Shown: positions 45,442-56,395 of the stretch, piece by piece
Layout of the letters: the number at the start of each line of letters is the position of its first letter
Position numbering within the stretch: position 1 is the first letter of the stretch
Origin: Dermatophilus congolensis
GTDB lineage: Bacteria; Actinomycetota; Actinomycetes; Actinomycetales; Dermatophilaceae
Assembly: GCF_900447215.1 (NCBI RefSeq)
Contig: NZ_UFYA01000001.1
Span: forward strand, 868,001 to 932,000
DNA length: 64,000 nt
Direction of reading: 5' to 3'
Program-made: the position numbers and the translations under genes
Notes under the pieces: model-generated
The model's input: the letters and a program-made list of their open reading frames with translations, nothing else
Told to the model about the DNA's origin: nothing
Databases searched by the model: none

Positions 45442-46511
45442 CTGCACAACGGGCTGGACGTCGCCGCGCCCCGGAACCGAGCTCTGGATTCGGGGGCTTT
45501 GATGATGACGCCACCATCGCAGACACTCCCTCCGGGGGAGTGCCGCCTTTGGTTCTCGTGACTGGGCCAGAACGTGTCTTGGCTCAGCGCGCTTTGGATG
45601 CCACTGCTATCGCGCTGCGGGCTACTGACCCGCAGGTCGATATTGTCCGTTTTGACGCCGAAGGGTATGAGACTGGCTCCATCGCCATGGCTGCTAGTCC
45701 GTCTCTTTTTGGGGGCAGTACAGGCATTTTTGTGCGTGGCTTGGAGGCCGCTAATGACGCTTTGATTGAGGACCTTGTTCGCTACCTCAGTGCGCCTGAG
45801 GAGACGGTGACTCTTACCGTCTGGCATCGCAGTGGTAATCGTGGCAAAAAAGTCCTCGACATGATGAAAAAAGCTGGTGCGCGGGTTCTGGCTGCTCCAG
45901 CCATTAAGAGCGACCGGGACAAGTCTGAGTTTGTCAGCAGTGAGTTCCGTCGCGCTGGGCGCCGTATCGCTCCTGATGCTGTGAAGACTCTTGTCGAAGC
46001 AGTAGGTAAAAGTGTCGATGAGTTAGCTTCTGCGTGTAGTCAGCTCATCGCAGACACCACAGGGACGATCAACACCGGAACGGTCGAGACGTACTACGGC
46101 GGCCGTGTCGAAGCGAATGGGTTCAAAGTCGCCGATGCTGCTTTGGCGGGGAATACCGCTGAAGCGTTGGCGTTGGTGCGGCATGCGTTGGCTGTGGGGA
46201 CTGATCCTGTGCCGATTGTGGCCGCGTTGGCGGTACAGGTTCGCCAGCTCATTAAGGTCACAGGGGTGCCCTCTGGGCCGGCGGGGCAGGTTGCTGGGGC
46301 GTTGGGAATGGCGCCCTGGCAGGTTGATCGGGCTCGTCGCACTGCGCGAGGGTGGAGTGAGGATGGGCTTGCTGTTGCGGTGGAGGCAATCGCGGCTGCT
46401 GATTTCGCGGTCAAAGGTGGGGGCCGGGATCCGCAGTTCGCGGTGGAGCGGTGTGTGTTGCAGGTGGCTCGGGCTCGGCATGCGCACACAGGTCGAGGCC
46501 GGGGTCGATAG
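45438..46511 (+). CDS. holA: DNA polymerase III subunit delta
   Basis: Clamp-loader wrench subunit that opens the sliding clamp. The 357-aa product shows VLVTGPERVLAQRALDA, SLFGGSTGIFVRGLEAAND, an E-x-TLTVWHRSGNRGKKVLD strand and the C-terminal three-helix domain with LAVQVRQLIKVTG. The first about 38 residues, Arg/Pro/Gly-rich, precede the domain and may be a linker. It overlaps dinG by 4 nt, so the two are coupled. In many actinobacteria holA instead follows comEC, so this partner is unusual. rpsT follows after 210 bases, as expected. Confidence 0.92.
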   Translation: MTAQRAGRRRAPEPSSGFGGFDDDATIADTPSGGVPPLVLVTGPERVLAQRALDATAIALRATDPQVDIVRFDAEGYETGSIAMAASPSLFGGSTGIFVRGLEAANDALIEDLVRYLSAPEETVTLTVWHRSGNRGKKVLDMMKKAGARVLAAPAIKSDRDKSEFVSSEFRRAGRRIAPDAVKTLVEAVGKSVDELASACSQLIADTTGTINTGTVETYYGGRVEANGFKVADAALAGNTAEALALVRHALAVGTDPVPIVAALAVQVRQLIKVTGVPSGPAGQVAGALGMAPWQVDRARRTARGWSEDGLAVAVEAIAAADFAVKGGGRDPQFAVERCVLQVARARHAHTGRGRGR

Positions 46512-46721
46512 CGGGGGGTGAGGTGCAGGGCTGCTTCGGTCGTGTTTGGCGCGCCTGTTAAGCTGGATATTCGCGTGCGCGCCCAGGTCGTGCGCAAGTC
46601 ACGCGAAATTAGCCCTTCCTTGGCCGGGCCGACCACGACGACTTCAGTTGCGGTTCGGATGCGAGGGGGGCCTGCTTCATGCGTGTGTGTGGAGTAGTCC
46701 TTCGACCAGAAAGTCAGATTC

Positions 46722-46982
46722 GTGGCAAACATTAAGCAGCAGATCAAGCGCGTTAAGACCAACAACAAGCGGACCGAACGCAACAAGGCTTACAAGTCTG
46801 AGCTGCGTACTTTCATCCGTAAGTTCCGTGTTGCGGTCGAGGCTGGCAACAAGGACGAGGCAGCGGTGGCGCTGCGCGACGCGTCCCGCAAGCTGGACGT
46901 GGCCGTAAGCAAGGGCGTCATTCACAAGAACCAGGCCGCTAACAAGAAGTCGGCTATGGCGACGCGTTTCAACGCTCTCTGA
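46722..46982 (+). CDS. rpsT: 30S ribosomal protein S20
   Basis: An 86-aa basic protein with the standard S20 start [21 protein letters not shown] and end [12 protein letters not shown]; binds 16S rRNA early in 30S assembly. GTG start with only a weak AGAAAG upstream; the non-ATG start is common for rpsT, where it supports autoregulation. The 210 bases before it should contain its own promoter. In most actinobacteria lepA follows rpsT, but here leuS does. Confidence 0.96.
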   Translation: MANIKQQIKRVKTNNKRTERNKAYKSELRTFIRKFRVAVEAGNKDEAAVALRDASRKLDVAVSKGVIHKNQAANKKSAMATRFNAL

Positions 46983-47187
46983 TCCAGTCCGTGACGCCGG
47001 GAGACCGGTGATCGGTGAGGCGGGGGTCGTCGGAGTTTCCAGGCGGCCCTCGCTTCGTATTTCTCAGGTTGCTGGTGGGACTGGTTCCTTTGGAGAGGTT
47101 CTGCTGCCCTGCGGTAGATTGGCGACGGCCCGGCGTGTCCAGTCGTGGCCCGTGACGTGGTGTATGACGAGACGAAGGACGATGTCG

Positions 47188-50094
47188 ATGAGTGAATCAG
47201 CTTCCGGAGCCGGCTACCGATACACGGCCGAGGTAGCCGATCGCATCGAGCGCCATTGGCAAGATGTGTGGGAGGCCGAAGGCGCATATGCCGCCGCGAA
47301 CCCAGCCGGCCCGTGGGCTGATTCGCAGGCCGCCAAGCGTGAGCCTCTTTACGTTCTGGACATGTTCCCTTACCCCTCTGGGGCGGGGCTGCATGTCGGG
47401 CACCCGCTGGGCTATATCGCCACGGATGCTTTCGCACGTTTCCAGCGCATGACAGGTAAGAACGTTCTGCACACCCTGGGGTATGACGCGTTTGGTTTGC
47501 CAGCTGAGCAGTACGCGATCCAGACTGGGCAACACCCGCGCGTCACCACCGAGAACAACATCGCGAACATGCGTCGCCAGCTGCGTCGCTTGGGGTTGGG
47601 TCATGACACGCGTCGTTCTGTGGCCACCACCGACGTTGAGTTCTACCGCTGGACGCAGTGGATTTTCTTGCAGCTGTTCAACGCCTGGTTTGATCCACAG
47701 GCCCCCAATACCAGCAACGGCAAAGGTAAAGCCCGCCCGATCTCGGAGCTGGAGGCAGAGTTCGCGGACGGAACTCGCCCCACGCCAGATGGCCGCCCGT
47801 GGGGTGAGTTAGCGCGGAACGAGCAGCGGGAAATTCTTGACCAGTACCGGTTGGCGTATGTCTCTTCTGCGCCGGTGAACTGGTGTCCTGGGTTGGGAAC
47901 TGTTTTGGCGAATGAGGAAGTCACCGCTGAAGGCCGTTCCGATATCGGCAATTACCCGGTGTTTAAGCGCAACATGCGGCAGTGGATGATGCGCATCACC
48001 ACATACGCCGATCGCCTTTTGGAAGATCTGGACCGGGTTGACTGGCCAGAGCCGGTCAAGTTGATGCAGCGTAACTGGATTGGTCGCTCTACTGGAGCGA
48101 CGGTGCGCTTTGACGTCCCTGCAACAGAAGGGTCCACCGAACAGGTCGAGGTGTTCACTACCCGCCCAGACACGTTGTTTGGTGCCACATTCATGGTGCT
48201 TGCTCCGGAGCACCCGCTCGTCGAGAAGATTGTGCCCGCCACGTGGCCTGAAGACACTAAGCAGGCGTGGAAAGCTGGAGCGGCCACTCCTTCTGAGGGA
48301 GTTTCTGCCTATATCGCTGCGGCGGCGAGCAAAACCGAGATGGAGCGTCAGGCCGAAGGCAAAGAAAAAACGGGGGTCTTCACTGGGGCGTTCGCGATCA
48401 ACCCGGTTGATGGGCGCGCTCTTCCTGTTTTCATCGCCGACTACGTTCTGATGGGCTACGGCACGGGAGCCATCATGGCCGTCCCTGCCGAAGATGAGCG
48501 TGATTTCGCATTCGCTTCTGCCTTTGACATCGACGTGATCCGCACCATCGAACCACCCGCAGGGCACCCTGAAGATCAGCCCTACACCGGTGATGGAGTG
48601 AAGATCAACAGCACCGGGGAGGGCATCGATCTCAACGGCATGTCGGTGCCGCAGGCTAAAGCCGCGATGATCACTCACCTGGAGGCACAGGGCATCGGTG
48701 AAGGGACCACCACCTACAAGCTGCGTGACTGGCTCTTCAGCCGCCAGCGGTACTGGGGTGAACCGTTCCCCATCGTGTACGACGAGTTCGACCAGCCGGT
48801 TGCAGTACCGGAGTCGATGCTTCCAGTGCAGCTGCCTGAGGTAGACGACTACTCGCCACAGAAGCTCGATCCCGAAGATGAAACTAGTCAGCCGGTGCCG
48901 CCGCTGGCTCGCGCCCAGGAATGGGCGAATGTACAGCTCGATCTTGGTGATGGCCCGAAGATGTACCGCCGTGAGCTCAACGTGATGCCCCAATGGGCTG
49001 GCTCATGCTGGTACGAGATGCGTTACCTCGACCCAGCCAACACAGAACGTTTTGTTGACCCGCAGGTCGAGCGGTACTGGATGGGCCCCCGCGCCACTCC
49101 TGTGGAGGGCGCACCGGCAGGTCTACCGGATGTTGGTGGTGTGGACCTGTACGTCGGTGGTGTGGAGCATGCCGTGCTGCACCTGCTGTATGCCCGGTTC
49201 TGGCACAAAGTGCTGTTCGATCTGGGGCACACCAGCAGTGCTGAGCCGTTCCGCCGGCTGTACAACCAGGGCTATATCCAGGCGTATGCGTTCCGTGACC
49301 AGCGCGGCCAGATCGTCCCTGCCGCCGAGATCACCGAGTCCGTGCAGCAGGACGGCACCACCGCCTACCTGTGGAACGGGCAGGAAGTCGTGCGTGAGTA
49401 CGGCAAGATGGGCAAGTCGTTGAAGAACGTTGTCAGCCCTGACGAGATGTACGACCAGTACGGGGCCGACACATTCCGGGTGTACGAGATGAGCATGGGC
49501 CCGCTGGAGGCCTCCAAACCGTGGGAGACCCGCGCGGTCGTTGGTTCGCAGCGTTTCTTGCAGCGAGTGTGGCGCAATGTCATCGATGAAGAAACCGGCG
49601 AGGTCGTTGTTGTCGATGAGGCGATGGATGAGGACATAGCACGGGCGATGGCGCGTGCAGTGCAAGGTGTGCGCGCAGACTACGCCGGTTTGCGGTTCAA
49701 CACAGCGATCGCCAAGTTGATCGAGTTCAACAACGTTCTCACCAAGCTGTCACATACTCCGCGTGAGGCTGCTGAAACGCTTGTAGTGATGTTGGCGCCA
49801 GTGGCTCCGCACATCGCTGAAGAGTTGTGGCATCGCCTGGGGCACAGTGATTCAGTGGTGCACGCGCAGTTCCCTGAAGCTGACGAGGCACTCCTGGCTG
49901 CGGCCTCGGTGACTGCGGTGATTCAGGTGCTGGGTAAGGTCCGTGCACGCATCGAGGTCGACCCCTCGATCTGTGAAGCTGACCTGGAGAAAGCAGCATT
50001 CGCCGAGCCTCGCATCGCTGAACTGATTGAGGGAAAAATAGTCCGCAAGGTCATTGTGCGTGCCCCGAACCTGGTCAACATCGTCGCTCAGTGA
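47188..50094 (+). CDS. leuS: Leucyl-tRNA synthetase
   Basis: Class-I aminoacyl-tRNA synthetase of 968 aa. HIGH motif reads HVGH (69-72), KMSKS reads KMGKS near residue 740, and the editing domain contains [20 protein letters not shown]. An actinobacterial-type insertion is present near the N-terminus (about residues 170-200). ATG at 47188 has AAGGAC 7 nt upstream; the frame extends further up but is not family-like. The TGA stop overlaps the degV GTG. No T-box antiterminator was recognised in the 205-base leader. Confidence 0.96.
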   Translation: MSESASGAGYRYTAEVADRIERHWQDVWEAEGAYAAANPAGPWADSQAAKREPLYVLDMFPYPSGAGLHVGHPLGYIATDAFARFQRMTGKNVLHTLGYDAFGLPAEQYAIQTGQHPRVTTENNIANMRRQLRRLGLGHDTRRSVATTDVEFYRWTQWIFLQLFNAWFDPQAPNTSNGKGKARPISELEAEFADGTRPTPDGRPWGELARNEQREILDQYRLAYVSSAPVNWCPGLGTVLANEEVTAEGRSDIGNYPVFKRNMRQWMMRITTYADRLLEDLDRVDWPEPVKLMQRNWIGRSTGATVRFDVPATEGSTEQVEVFTTRPDTLFGATFMVLAPEHPLVEKIVPATWPEDTKQAWKAGAATPSEGVSAYIAAAASKTEMERQAEGKEKTGVFTGAFAINPVDGRALPVFIADYVLMGYGTGAIMAVPAEDERDFAFASAFDIDVIRTIEPPAGHPEDQPYTGDGVKINSTGEGIDLNGMSVPQAKAAMITHLEAQGIGEGTTTYKLRDWLFSRQRYWGEPFPIVYDEFDQPVAVPESMLPVQLPEVDDYSPQKLDPEDETSQPVPPLARAQEWANVQLDLGDGPKMYRRELNVMPQWAGSCWYEMRYLDPANTERFVDPQVERYWMGPRATPVEGAPAGLPDVGGVDLYVGGVEHAVLHLLYARFWHKVLFDLGHTSSAEPFRRLYNQGYIQAYAFRDQRGQIVPAAEITESVQQDGTTAYLWNGQEVVREYGKMGKSLKNVVSPDEMYDQYGADTFRVYEMSMGPLEASKPWETRAVVGSQRFLQRVWRNVIDEETGEVVVVDEAMDEDIARAMARAVQGVRADYAGLRFNTAIAKLIEFNNVLTKLSHTPREAAETLVVMLAPVAPHIAEELWHRLGHSDSVVHAQFPEADEALLAAASVTAVIQVLGKVRARIEVDPSICEADLEKAAFAEPRIAELIEGKIVRKVIVRAPNLVNIVAQ

Positions 50095-51002
50095 CAGTTC
50101 GCAGCACTGACAGCCCAGTGGCCGGCGGCCGCAGCATTGCTGTGGTGACAGATTCCACTGCTGGGCTGTCTGCTGCTGAGCAGAGGCAGTTGGGTGTCGC
50201 AGTGGTCGGACTGCACGTCTTGGAAAACGGGCGTGAGATCACCGCAGACAGTGAAGGATCTTTCCCGGTGGTTGTGGCTGCAGCTAAAACCACCGGGACT
50301 TCACGTCCTTCACCGGGAGAGTTCCTCACTTGCTACGAGAATTTGGCTTCTCGTGGTGTGCAGGGCATCGTTTCGGTGCATTTGTCGGCCCAGCTATCTG
50401 GCACGCGTGACGCAGCGTTGTTGGCCGCGCGGTCGGCATCGGTGCCTGTGCACGTCATTGATAGCGCAATGGCTGGTGCCGGGTTGGGGAACGCGGTACG
50501 TCGTACAGCGCCGATTGTCGCTGGGCTATCGCCGCAGGAGGCTGGTGAGGTTGCTCGCGGTATTGTTCGCGCGGTCGCCGATACGACGTCCACATTTTTC
50601 TATGTGCATTCTTTGGAGAATCTGCGTAAGGGCGGGCGGATTGGTGCTGCTGCGGCGTTCCTTGGGACAGCGTTGTCAGTGAAACCGATTCTCCAGCTCG
50701 CAGACGGACACATCGAGCCCGTGGAGAAACTCAGAACTACTGGACGTGCTGTTTCGCGCCTGGTTGAGTTAGCGGTTTCGCGCGCCAGGCAGCTTCTAGA
50801 CCCGGTCACGGTGACGGTGCAGCATGTTGATGCCACCGAGCGTGCCGACCTGTTGGCAGAAAAACTCACGCAAGCGTTGATAACGCAGAACATCCCTGTG
50901 ACTTCGGTGTCGGTAGCGCCTGTGGATGAGGTGTTGGCGGTGCATGTTGGACCTGGGGCGGTTGGGGTATTTGTCACAGGAACGCCCGCAGAGCCCACCT
51001 AG
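50091..51002 (+). CDS. DegV family fatty-acid-binding protein
   Basis: A 303-aa DegV protein: N-terminal [16 protein letters not shown], central [20 protein letters not shown] and [19 protein letters not shown] (fatty-acid-contacting loops), [12 protein letters not shown], and [12 protein letters not shown] before the C-terminal domain. DegV proteins present fatty acids to the FakA kinase; in actinobacteria the family lies between leuS and comEA as here. GTG start overlapping the leuS stop by 4 nt. Confidence 0.92.
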   Translation: MTVRSTDSPVAGGRSIAVVTDSTAGLSAAEQRQLGVAVVGLHVLENGREITADSEGSFPVVVAAAKTTGTSRPSPGEFLTCYENLASRGVQGIVSVHLSAQLSGTRDAALLAARSASVPVHVIDSAMAGAGLGNAVRRTAPIVAGLSPQEAGEVARGIVRAVADTTSTFFYVHSLENLRKGGRIGAAAAFLGTALSVKPILQLADGHIEPVEKLRTTGRAVSRLVELAVSRARQLLDPVTVTVQHVDATERADLLAEKLTQALITQNIPVTSVSVAPVDEVLAVHVGPGAVGVFVTGTPAEPT

Positions 51003-51094
51003 GAGCGTCCACAACCTGTTGAGAGGGGGTTTGTTCTCCACATCAGCAGGTGCTGTCTGCATCTGAGTGTTCTGGTTCGGCATAGCTTCACCGC

Positions 51095-51682
51095 ATGCCT
51101 CCTGCTGATCCGCTGCCCACCACACAAGCTGCCCACGCGGCCAGTCGCCGGCGTGGAGTCAATGCGCCGTGGCCGATCCGCCCTTCTCGCCCTCCTGCTC
51201 ACCATGTTGTCGCTGCTTGCGAGCCCCGCTATGCCCCCGACTCTAGTGCCGGGTTCGTCTCCGATGTTGATGAGGAATTGGAGCTGGAGTGGGCACCAGG
51301 ACATGAGCAGTGGAATTCACAAATCGACGACTGGGATCTAGCAGAGAAAGCTTCCGGTGCTGCAGCGACGTCGAGCAGCGGTGGCAGCAACTCGTCGCGA
51401 AAGCAGAATCAGAGAGCACTCGCAGCTACAACGAGCGCACACACCCAACACCAGGGATGGGTGACGTACAACCATACGCGCCACAGGTCAACAAAACTCC
51501 TCGACCAAATGTGCGCGCTCTGCTCGCCTCCCCAGCTGCGGAAAGTCACAACCAGCAACGGCGTTTGCCACCCCTAGAAGAGGAAGAACACACACACCAC
51601 GGACACTCGTGCTCTGCTCGCTGTTCCGCAACGTCTCCAAACAGCCAGGAGCGTTCCCCCTACTCGCGCGATTATCGGAGCC
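51095..51682 (+). other. Probable frameshifted 5' coding part of comEA
   Basis: The 680 bases between degV and the intact comEA frame look coding but change frame twice. From ATG 51095 frame A gives a plausible acidic segment (GFVSDVDEELELEWAPGHEQW). Around 51350 the neighbouring frame takes over (VEQRWQQLVAKAESESTRSYNE ... EEEEHTHHGHS, split here). Near the AC repeat at 51588-51598 frame A resumes as TRALLAVPQRLQTARSVPPTRAIIGAL, leading directly into the ComEA membrane segment. The two shifts compensate. An alternative is that comEA begins at a downstream start and this is non-coding. Confidence 0.45.
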
Positions 51683-52279
51683 TTGATCATTGGCGTGCTG
51701 GCATGTGCGGTGGTGTTCGCACGTTGGTGGTTTACCGAACGTCAAGCAGCAGAGCACACCGTTCCCGCTGCATCCACCCATGCCGCCGGGAAACCGTCCC
51801 CTTCAGGAACCGCTGGGACGGCTGATAAACACTCACAGACGACCCCAGCCGCCATCACGGTCCATGTCGCTGGGAAAGTGACCAAACCGGGGGTCGTCAC
51901 CGTGCCTGCGGGATCCCGTGCAAGCCAAGCGATTGCGGCTGCAGGTGGTTTCGCACGTGGAAGCGATGCCCGCAGCATCAATATGGCCAAGCCACTCAGC
52001 GATGGTGAACAGATCATCGTCGCTGCCCTGGGTGAGGCAGCCCCCGCGGCCGCTGTAAGCAGCCCAGGTGCTTCTACTACCGCTGCAGGCAAAGTGAACC
52101 TCAACAGCGCTGACCAAACCACTTTGGAAACCTTGCCTGGTGTTGGCCCTGTGATGGCTGGAAAAATCATTAAATGGCGCACCGATAACGGGCGCTTCAC
52201 GCGTGTGGAAGACCTTAACGAGGTCTCTGGCGTCGGTGAAAAAACCTTCGCTAAACTTGCCCAACTCGTCACGGTATGA
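51683..52279 (+). CDS. comEA: ComEA-like DNA-binding competence protein (frame as read)
   Basis: Membrane-anchored receptor for transforming DNA. In the frame shown: a hydrophobic segment (about 1-14, truncated by the TTG start), an Ala/Thr/Pro linker, a SLBB domain (ITVHVAGKVTKPGVVTVPAGSRASQAIAAAGG), and at the end a helix-hairpin-helix pair (KVNLNSADQTTLETLPGVGPVMAGKIIKWR...FTRVEDLNEVSGVG). The only start codon here is TTG at 51683, in the middle of the membrane helix, so the true N-terminus probably lies upstream through frameshifts (see 51095-51682). Its stop overlaps the comEC ATG by 4 nt. Confidence 0.78.
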   Translation: MIIGVLACAVVFARWWFTERQAAEHTVPAASTHAAGKPSPSGTAGTADKHSQTTPAAITVHVAGKVTKPGVVTVPAGSRASQAIAAAGGFARGSDARSINMAKPLSDGEQIIVAALGEAAPAAAVSSPGASTTAAGKVNLNSADQTTLETLPGVGPVMAGKIIKWRTDNGRFTRVEDLNEVSGVGEKTFAKLAQLVTV

Positions 52280-54692
52280 GGGCGGTTGCCAGCCTGCTTC
52301 TTAACGCACTGCGTGATAAGCGCGAAAAAACCTCCTCGGCCACTGAACTTCCTGCTGACCTGCGCCTTTTTATCCCCGCAGTGATCGCGTGGAGCGTACT
52401 AGCTGCGGCTGGGCCGCATTGGAGTTTCACCATTGGGGCAGCACTGATCAGTGCGCTGCTCGCTTTGCCCGCTGCTGTATTTCTCTGCCGGCGCCCCACC
52501 CCCATCGCGCGCATCGGCACTTTGGCTCTCATTGCCACGTTTGTTCTGTGCGCCACCGCCACCGCGCATGATCTGCGTAGGCAAGCTGGCCCCATCCCCG
52601 ATCTTGCAGTAACACACGCCACTGCCGCCCTGACTGGACGTATCACCGAAGAACCACGACAAGTCCCCTCCGCGAACGGCTCGGGAGCACTGTATGTCGC
52701 CTTAATGAACGTCGAAACAATCGAACATCATGCGCTGAGCACTCCGGTAGCTACACCGGTGCGGATTTTCGCTGATCACCGCCTCACTCACGCAAACTGG
52801 GGTGACACCATTACGGTGCGTGGAGCGCTACGGGCAGTCCCTGCGCCAGATAAAGCCGTCGCCACCGTGAGCCGCCCCAACGCACTACAGGTACACCCAT
52901 CACCGAACCCGATCTTGGCCGTGGCCACGCACGTCCGAACTGGGCTCAGTCAGGCCACTCACGCTCTGCCTGACGATGCTCGCGGATTGGTTCCGGCGAT
53001 GGTTCTAGGTGATCGTTCACAACAGTCTTCTTCTCTGGTCGAGGCGATGCGCGACACCGGCTTGACCCACTTGAGTGCAGTGTCGGGCACGAACGTGACG
53101 TATGTACTCCTTGGTGCTGCTTTCTTGATGCGGCTGATCGGAATGCCGCGGCGGGTCCGGCCTTTTCTTGGCGTGGCCGCAGTCGCTCTTTTCGTGGTTG
53201 TGGCTCGCCCAGATGCAAGTGTGCTGCGCGCGGCAACGATGGGGACTATTGGTCTGGTTGGTGTTAGCGCTTCACGTCGCGGTGCTGCGTTGCCTGCTTT
53301 GGCCGCCGCCATTCTGGTGCTTCTGGGTTTCGATCCGTGGTTGGCCCGTAGCTATGGGTTTGCGCTTTCGGTGTTGGCCACGGCGGGAATTGTCCTGTTT
53401 GCGCGCTCGTGGTCTGACGAGATCGCAGATGAGCTCCCGAGATTTTTGCGTTGGCTGGCTCCCCTTGTGGCTGTTCCGTTGGCTGCACAGGTGATGTGTG
53501 CTCCGGTGTTGCTTCTCCTGAGCCCAGGGATTCAGCTGATTTCTATCCCGGCCAACGTACTCACCGCTCCTTTGGTTGCCCCGGTCACTCTGGGTGGGAT
53601 TTTCACGGCTGCTGCCTCGTTGGTGTTTCCGTCGCTGGCGGCATTGTGTGCGTGGTTCCCGGGGGTGTGCGCGTTGGCGATTGCGTTTGTGGCGCATGGG
53701 TTGGCGGTCGTTCCTGGTGGAACAGTGCCGTGGCCGGCAGGGGGGTGGGGAGCTGGTGTGTTTGCGGTGCTCACTGTGGTGGCGTTGTTCACGGCTCCGG
53801 CGTGGCGGCGACTTTTGGAGGTTGTGTGTCGTCATGGCGTTTTTGCTGGTGCAAGCTTGTTTGTTGCTTTGTTCGCGGTGTGTGTTCCGTTGCCTGGTGG
53901 GCAGGGGGCTCAAGGGTGGAAATTCGCTGCCTGTGATGTGGGGCAGGGGGATGCGTTGGTTGTGCGTGGTGATGATCATGCGTCAACTGTTTTGGTTGAT
54001 ACCGGTCGTGATCCGTGGTTGATTGATGCCTGTCTTGATGCGTTGGGTGTGCAGCATTTGGCGGCGGTGGTGTTGACCCATTACGACTCGGATCACGTTG
54101 CGGGGCTTTCGGGTGTGGTTGCTGGCCGGAAGGTGGAGCGGCTGGTTGTTTCTGCTGCGGCTGAGGCGCGGGGGCGTCCTGCTCAGATCACTCGGATCGC
54201 GCAAAGTGCGCAGATCCCGGTGGAGAAGTGGGTGATGGGTAGTGAGGGTGTGTGGGGTGGGCTTCGTTTGCGGACTGTGTGGCCGCGTAGTGAGCACAGC
54301 GCTAGTTCTAATGACGGCTCTTTGGTTCTTACTGCTGAAGCTGGTGGGATGCGGGTGTTGTTGTTGGGGGATGCTGAAGAGTTAGCTACTGCTGCTGTGC
54401 GTCGTGCTCTTGAGGGTAGTGGGCAGTTAGGCAGTTTTGATGTGGTGAAGGTGTCGCATCATGGGTCGGCGCATGTTGCTGCAGGGTTGTATAGCGATCT
54501 GCGGGCGGTAGTTGCGGTTATTAGTGTGGGGCGCAGAACACTTATGGGCATCCAGCTCCGTCGGTGATGATGGATTTGCAGCGTTCGGGGGCGAGTGTGT
54601 GGCGCACCGATGAGGCGGGGACGGTCTTGATGCATGTTTCGGGTGCTGGTGGTGGCCGGGGTGTTGTGGTTCGGGGATTGCGAACCAGGTGA
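52276..54692 (+). pseudogene. comEC: ComEC/Rec2 DNA-uptake channel, frameshifted near the 3' end
   Basis: Polytopic competence channel: N-terminal membrane segments, DUF4131-like soluble part, ComEC core (LTHLSAVSGTNVTYVLLGAAF, then GFALSVLATAG), more membrane helices, and a C-terminal metallo-beta-lactamase-like nuclease domain (CDVGQGDALVV, LTHYDSDHVAGL, VKVSHHGSA). The frame from 52276 stops at 54567 after VISVGRRTLMG. Adding one G to the run GGGG at 54528-54531 restores the family ending GAQNTYGHPAPSVMMD and carries the frame to a stop at 54690-54692. So the gene is complete apart from one base: either a sequence error or a natural loss of the last part of the nuclease domain. Confidence 0.82.
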
Positions 54693-54696
54693 GGTT

Positions 54697-55641
54697 TTAG
54701 ATCATGAGAGTGGCGGGGATTTCTGGTGATGTGTGTGCGTGTTCTGCGCTGTCGGTGAGGGCGTGGAGGGTGGTGGCGACGGCGGGGACGCGGAAGAGAT
54801 CGGGTGTGGTGACGGCGTAGACGGTGCGGTGACTTTGGGGGGTGATGTCGCGGATGGCTACGTCGGGGTGGATGGCTTTGGAGAGGTTCAGAGCGGGAAT
54901 GAGGGCGGCGCCGAGCCCGGCGCCGACGAACCCGAGTACGGCCATGTAGTCCTCGGTTTCGTAGGTGACGCGGGGACGGAATCCGGCCAGGTTGCAAGAG
55001 TCCAGGAGGTGGCCGCGGCAGCGGGGGCAGCCGGCGATCCAGTCTTCATTGGTGAGGTCGGCGAGATTGACTACGGGATTGCTGGTGAGGGGGTGTTGGC
55101 GGGGGAGTGCGACGTGTACGGGGTCGTCGAATAGCTCGATGGCGTGGAGTGTTTCGAGGTTGTCCTCGGCTGCGGGTAGCCCGGCTCCGTCGTAGGCGAA
55201 GACTAAAGCGATGTCGCATTCACCGGCACGCAGGGCGGCTAATGCTTGCGGGGGTTCGCCTTCGGTGAAGGTGACTGTGATGCCGGGGTAGGTTTCGCGT
55301 AGTTGCGCTAGGGCGGCCGGGACAATGGCGGCCGATGCCGACGGGAAGGCCATGAGGCGTACTCGTCCTGATTCGAGTCCGGCGATGGCTGATATTTCGT
55401 CTTCGGCTTGTTCGAGTGCGGTGAGTATGGCTGTGGCGTGGCGGGCCAGGACTTCGCCTGCTTCGGTGAGTCGTACGGTGCGGCCTACACGTTCAACGAG
55501 GGTGGTTCCGGTGCGTTGTTCGAGTCGGCGCACCATTTGTGAGATCGCAGGTTGGGAGTAGCCCAGGGAGGCAGCGGCGGAGGTGAAGCTTCCGGCGTCG
55601 GCGATGGCGCGCATGACTCGGAAACCGGCGATATCGATCAT
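54697..55641 (-). CDS. LysR-family transcriptional regulator
   Basis: About 314 aa with an N-terminal winged HTH (FRVMRAIADAGSFTSAAASLGYSQPAISQMVRRLEQRTG, 7-45, interrupted here only by the quote limit) and a two-lobed periplasmic-binding-like effector domain. Closest by wording to actinobacterial LysR regulators of unknown target. It lies 4 bases from the restored end of comEC, convergently, and downstream of lexA on the same strand. The ATG at 55641 sits 7 nt after a TATGAT -10, so the message may be leaderless; the upstream ATG at 55653 is part of that hexamer. Confidence 0.85.
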   Translation of the reverse strand: MIDIAGFRVMRAIADAGSFTSAAASLGYSQPAISQMVRRLEQRTGTTLVERVGRTVRLTEAGEVLARHATAILTALEQAEDEISAIAGLESGRVRLMAFPSASAAIVPAALAQLRETYPGITVTFTEGEPPQALAALRAGECDIALVFAYDGAGLPAAEDNLETLHAIELFDDPVHVALPRQHPLTSNPVVNLADLTNEDWIAGCPRCRGHLLDSCNLAGFRPRVTYETEDYMAVLGFVGAGLGAALIPALNLSKAIHPDVAIRDITPQSHRTVYAVTTPDLFRVPAVATTLHALTDSAEHAHTSPEIPATLMI

Positions 55642-55648
55642 GTTGCTG

Positions 55649-55654
55649 ATCATA
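55649..55654 (-). promoter_or_regulatory. -10 element of predicted leaderless lysR mRNA
   Basis: On the minus strand TATGAT, seven bases (CAGCAAC), then ATG at 55641. The lexA stop is about 30 bases upstream, so this would be an internal promoter. Confidence 0.5.
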
Positions 55655-55681
55655 ACGTCGCGTTACTGGTATCGCGGGTGG

Positions 55682-56395
55682 TCACAGGCGTCGGATGACT
55701 GCGGTGACTTTCCCGAGGATGGTGGCGCCGGTGGCGTCGATGGGGTTGTAAGCGGGGTTGTGCGGCATGAGCCAGCGGGAGCCGTCGGGGTTGATTTTTA
55801 GGGTTTTGACTGTTGCTTCGGAGTCGAGCATGGCTGCGATGATTTCGCCGTTGCTAGCGGTGGGTTGGCGGCGGACGACGACCCAGTCTTTGTCGCAGAT
55901 GGCGGCGTCGACCATGGAGTCACCGAAGACTTGTAGGAGGAAAAGTTCTCCTTCACCGACGAGTTGGCGCGGTAGAGGAAAGACGTCTTCGAGTGCTTCT
56001 TCTGCGGGTATGGGGGTGCCAGCTGCGATACGGCCAAGGATGGGCACGTAGGTGGCTTCGGGGTGCAGATCGGTGCCACTTATTTCTGGCGTGGGGGGTT
56101 CTGTGGAGTCGGGACGGGACTCTTTGCGGTCGGGGAGGTCTAGGTCGGTGTCGATGAGTATTTCGATGGCGCGGGGGCGGTGGGGGTCGCGGCGTAGGTA
56201 GCCCTTGCGTTCGAGGGCGGAGAGCTGGTGGGAGACGCTGCTGGGTGAGGTCAGTCCTGCGGCATCGCCGATTTCGCGCAGGCTGGGCGGATATCCGCGG
56301 GATTCAACGCAGACGCGTATGACCTGGAGAACTTTACGTTGCCGTGCAGTGAGTCCGGGGCGTTGTTGAGCGGCGATTTCATGGATCTCGGACAT
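55682..56395 (-). CDS. lexA: SOS repressor LexA
   Basis: Repressor of the DNA-damage regulon, inactivated by RecA-stimulated self-cleavage. The 237-aa protein has an N-terminal winged HTH ([40 protein letters not shown]), an acidic linker longer than in E. coli, the cleavage site A125-G126 in GRIAAGTPI, and the catalytic S160 (GDSMVDAAI) and K197 (ATVKTLK). ATG at 56395 with AAAGGG 8 nt upstream. An SOS box shared with the divergent LysM gene lies 330 bases upstream at 56727-56748, giving a long leader. Confidence 0.95.
   Translation of the reverse strand: MSEIHEIAAQQRPGLTARQRKVLQVIRVCVESRGYPPSLREIGDAAGLTSPSSVSHQLSALERKGYLRRDPHRPRAIEILIDTDLDLPDRKESRPDSTEPPTPEISGTDLHPEATYVPILGRIAAGTPIPAEEALEDVFPLPRQLVGEGELFLLQVFGDSMVDAAICDKDWVVVRRQPTASNGEIIAAMLDSEATVKTLKINPDGSRWLMPHNPAYNPIDATGATILGKVTAVIRRL

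Noticed and set aside
47008-47187. N-terminal extension of leuS by 60 codons
   Set aside because: Not similar to LeuS; AAGGAC places the start at 47188.
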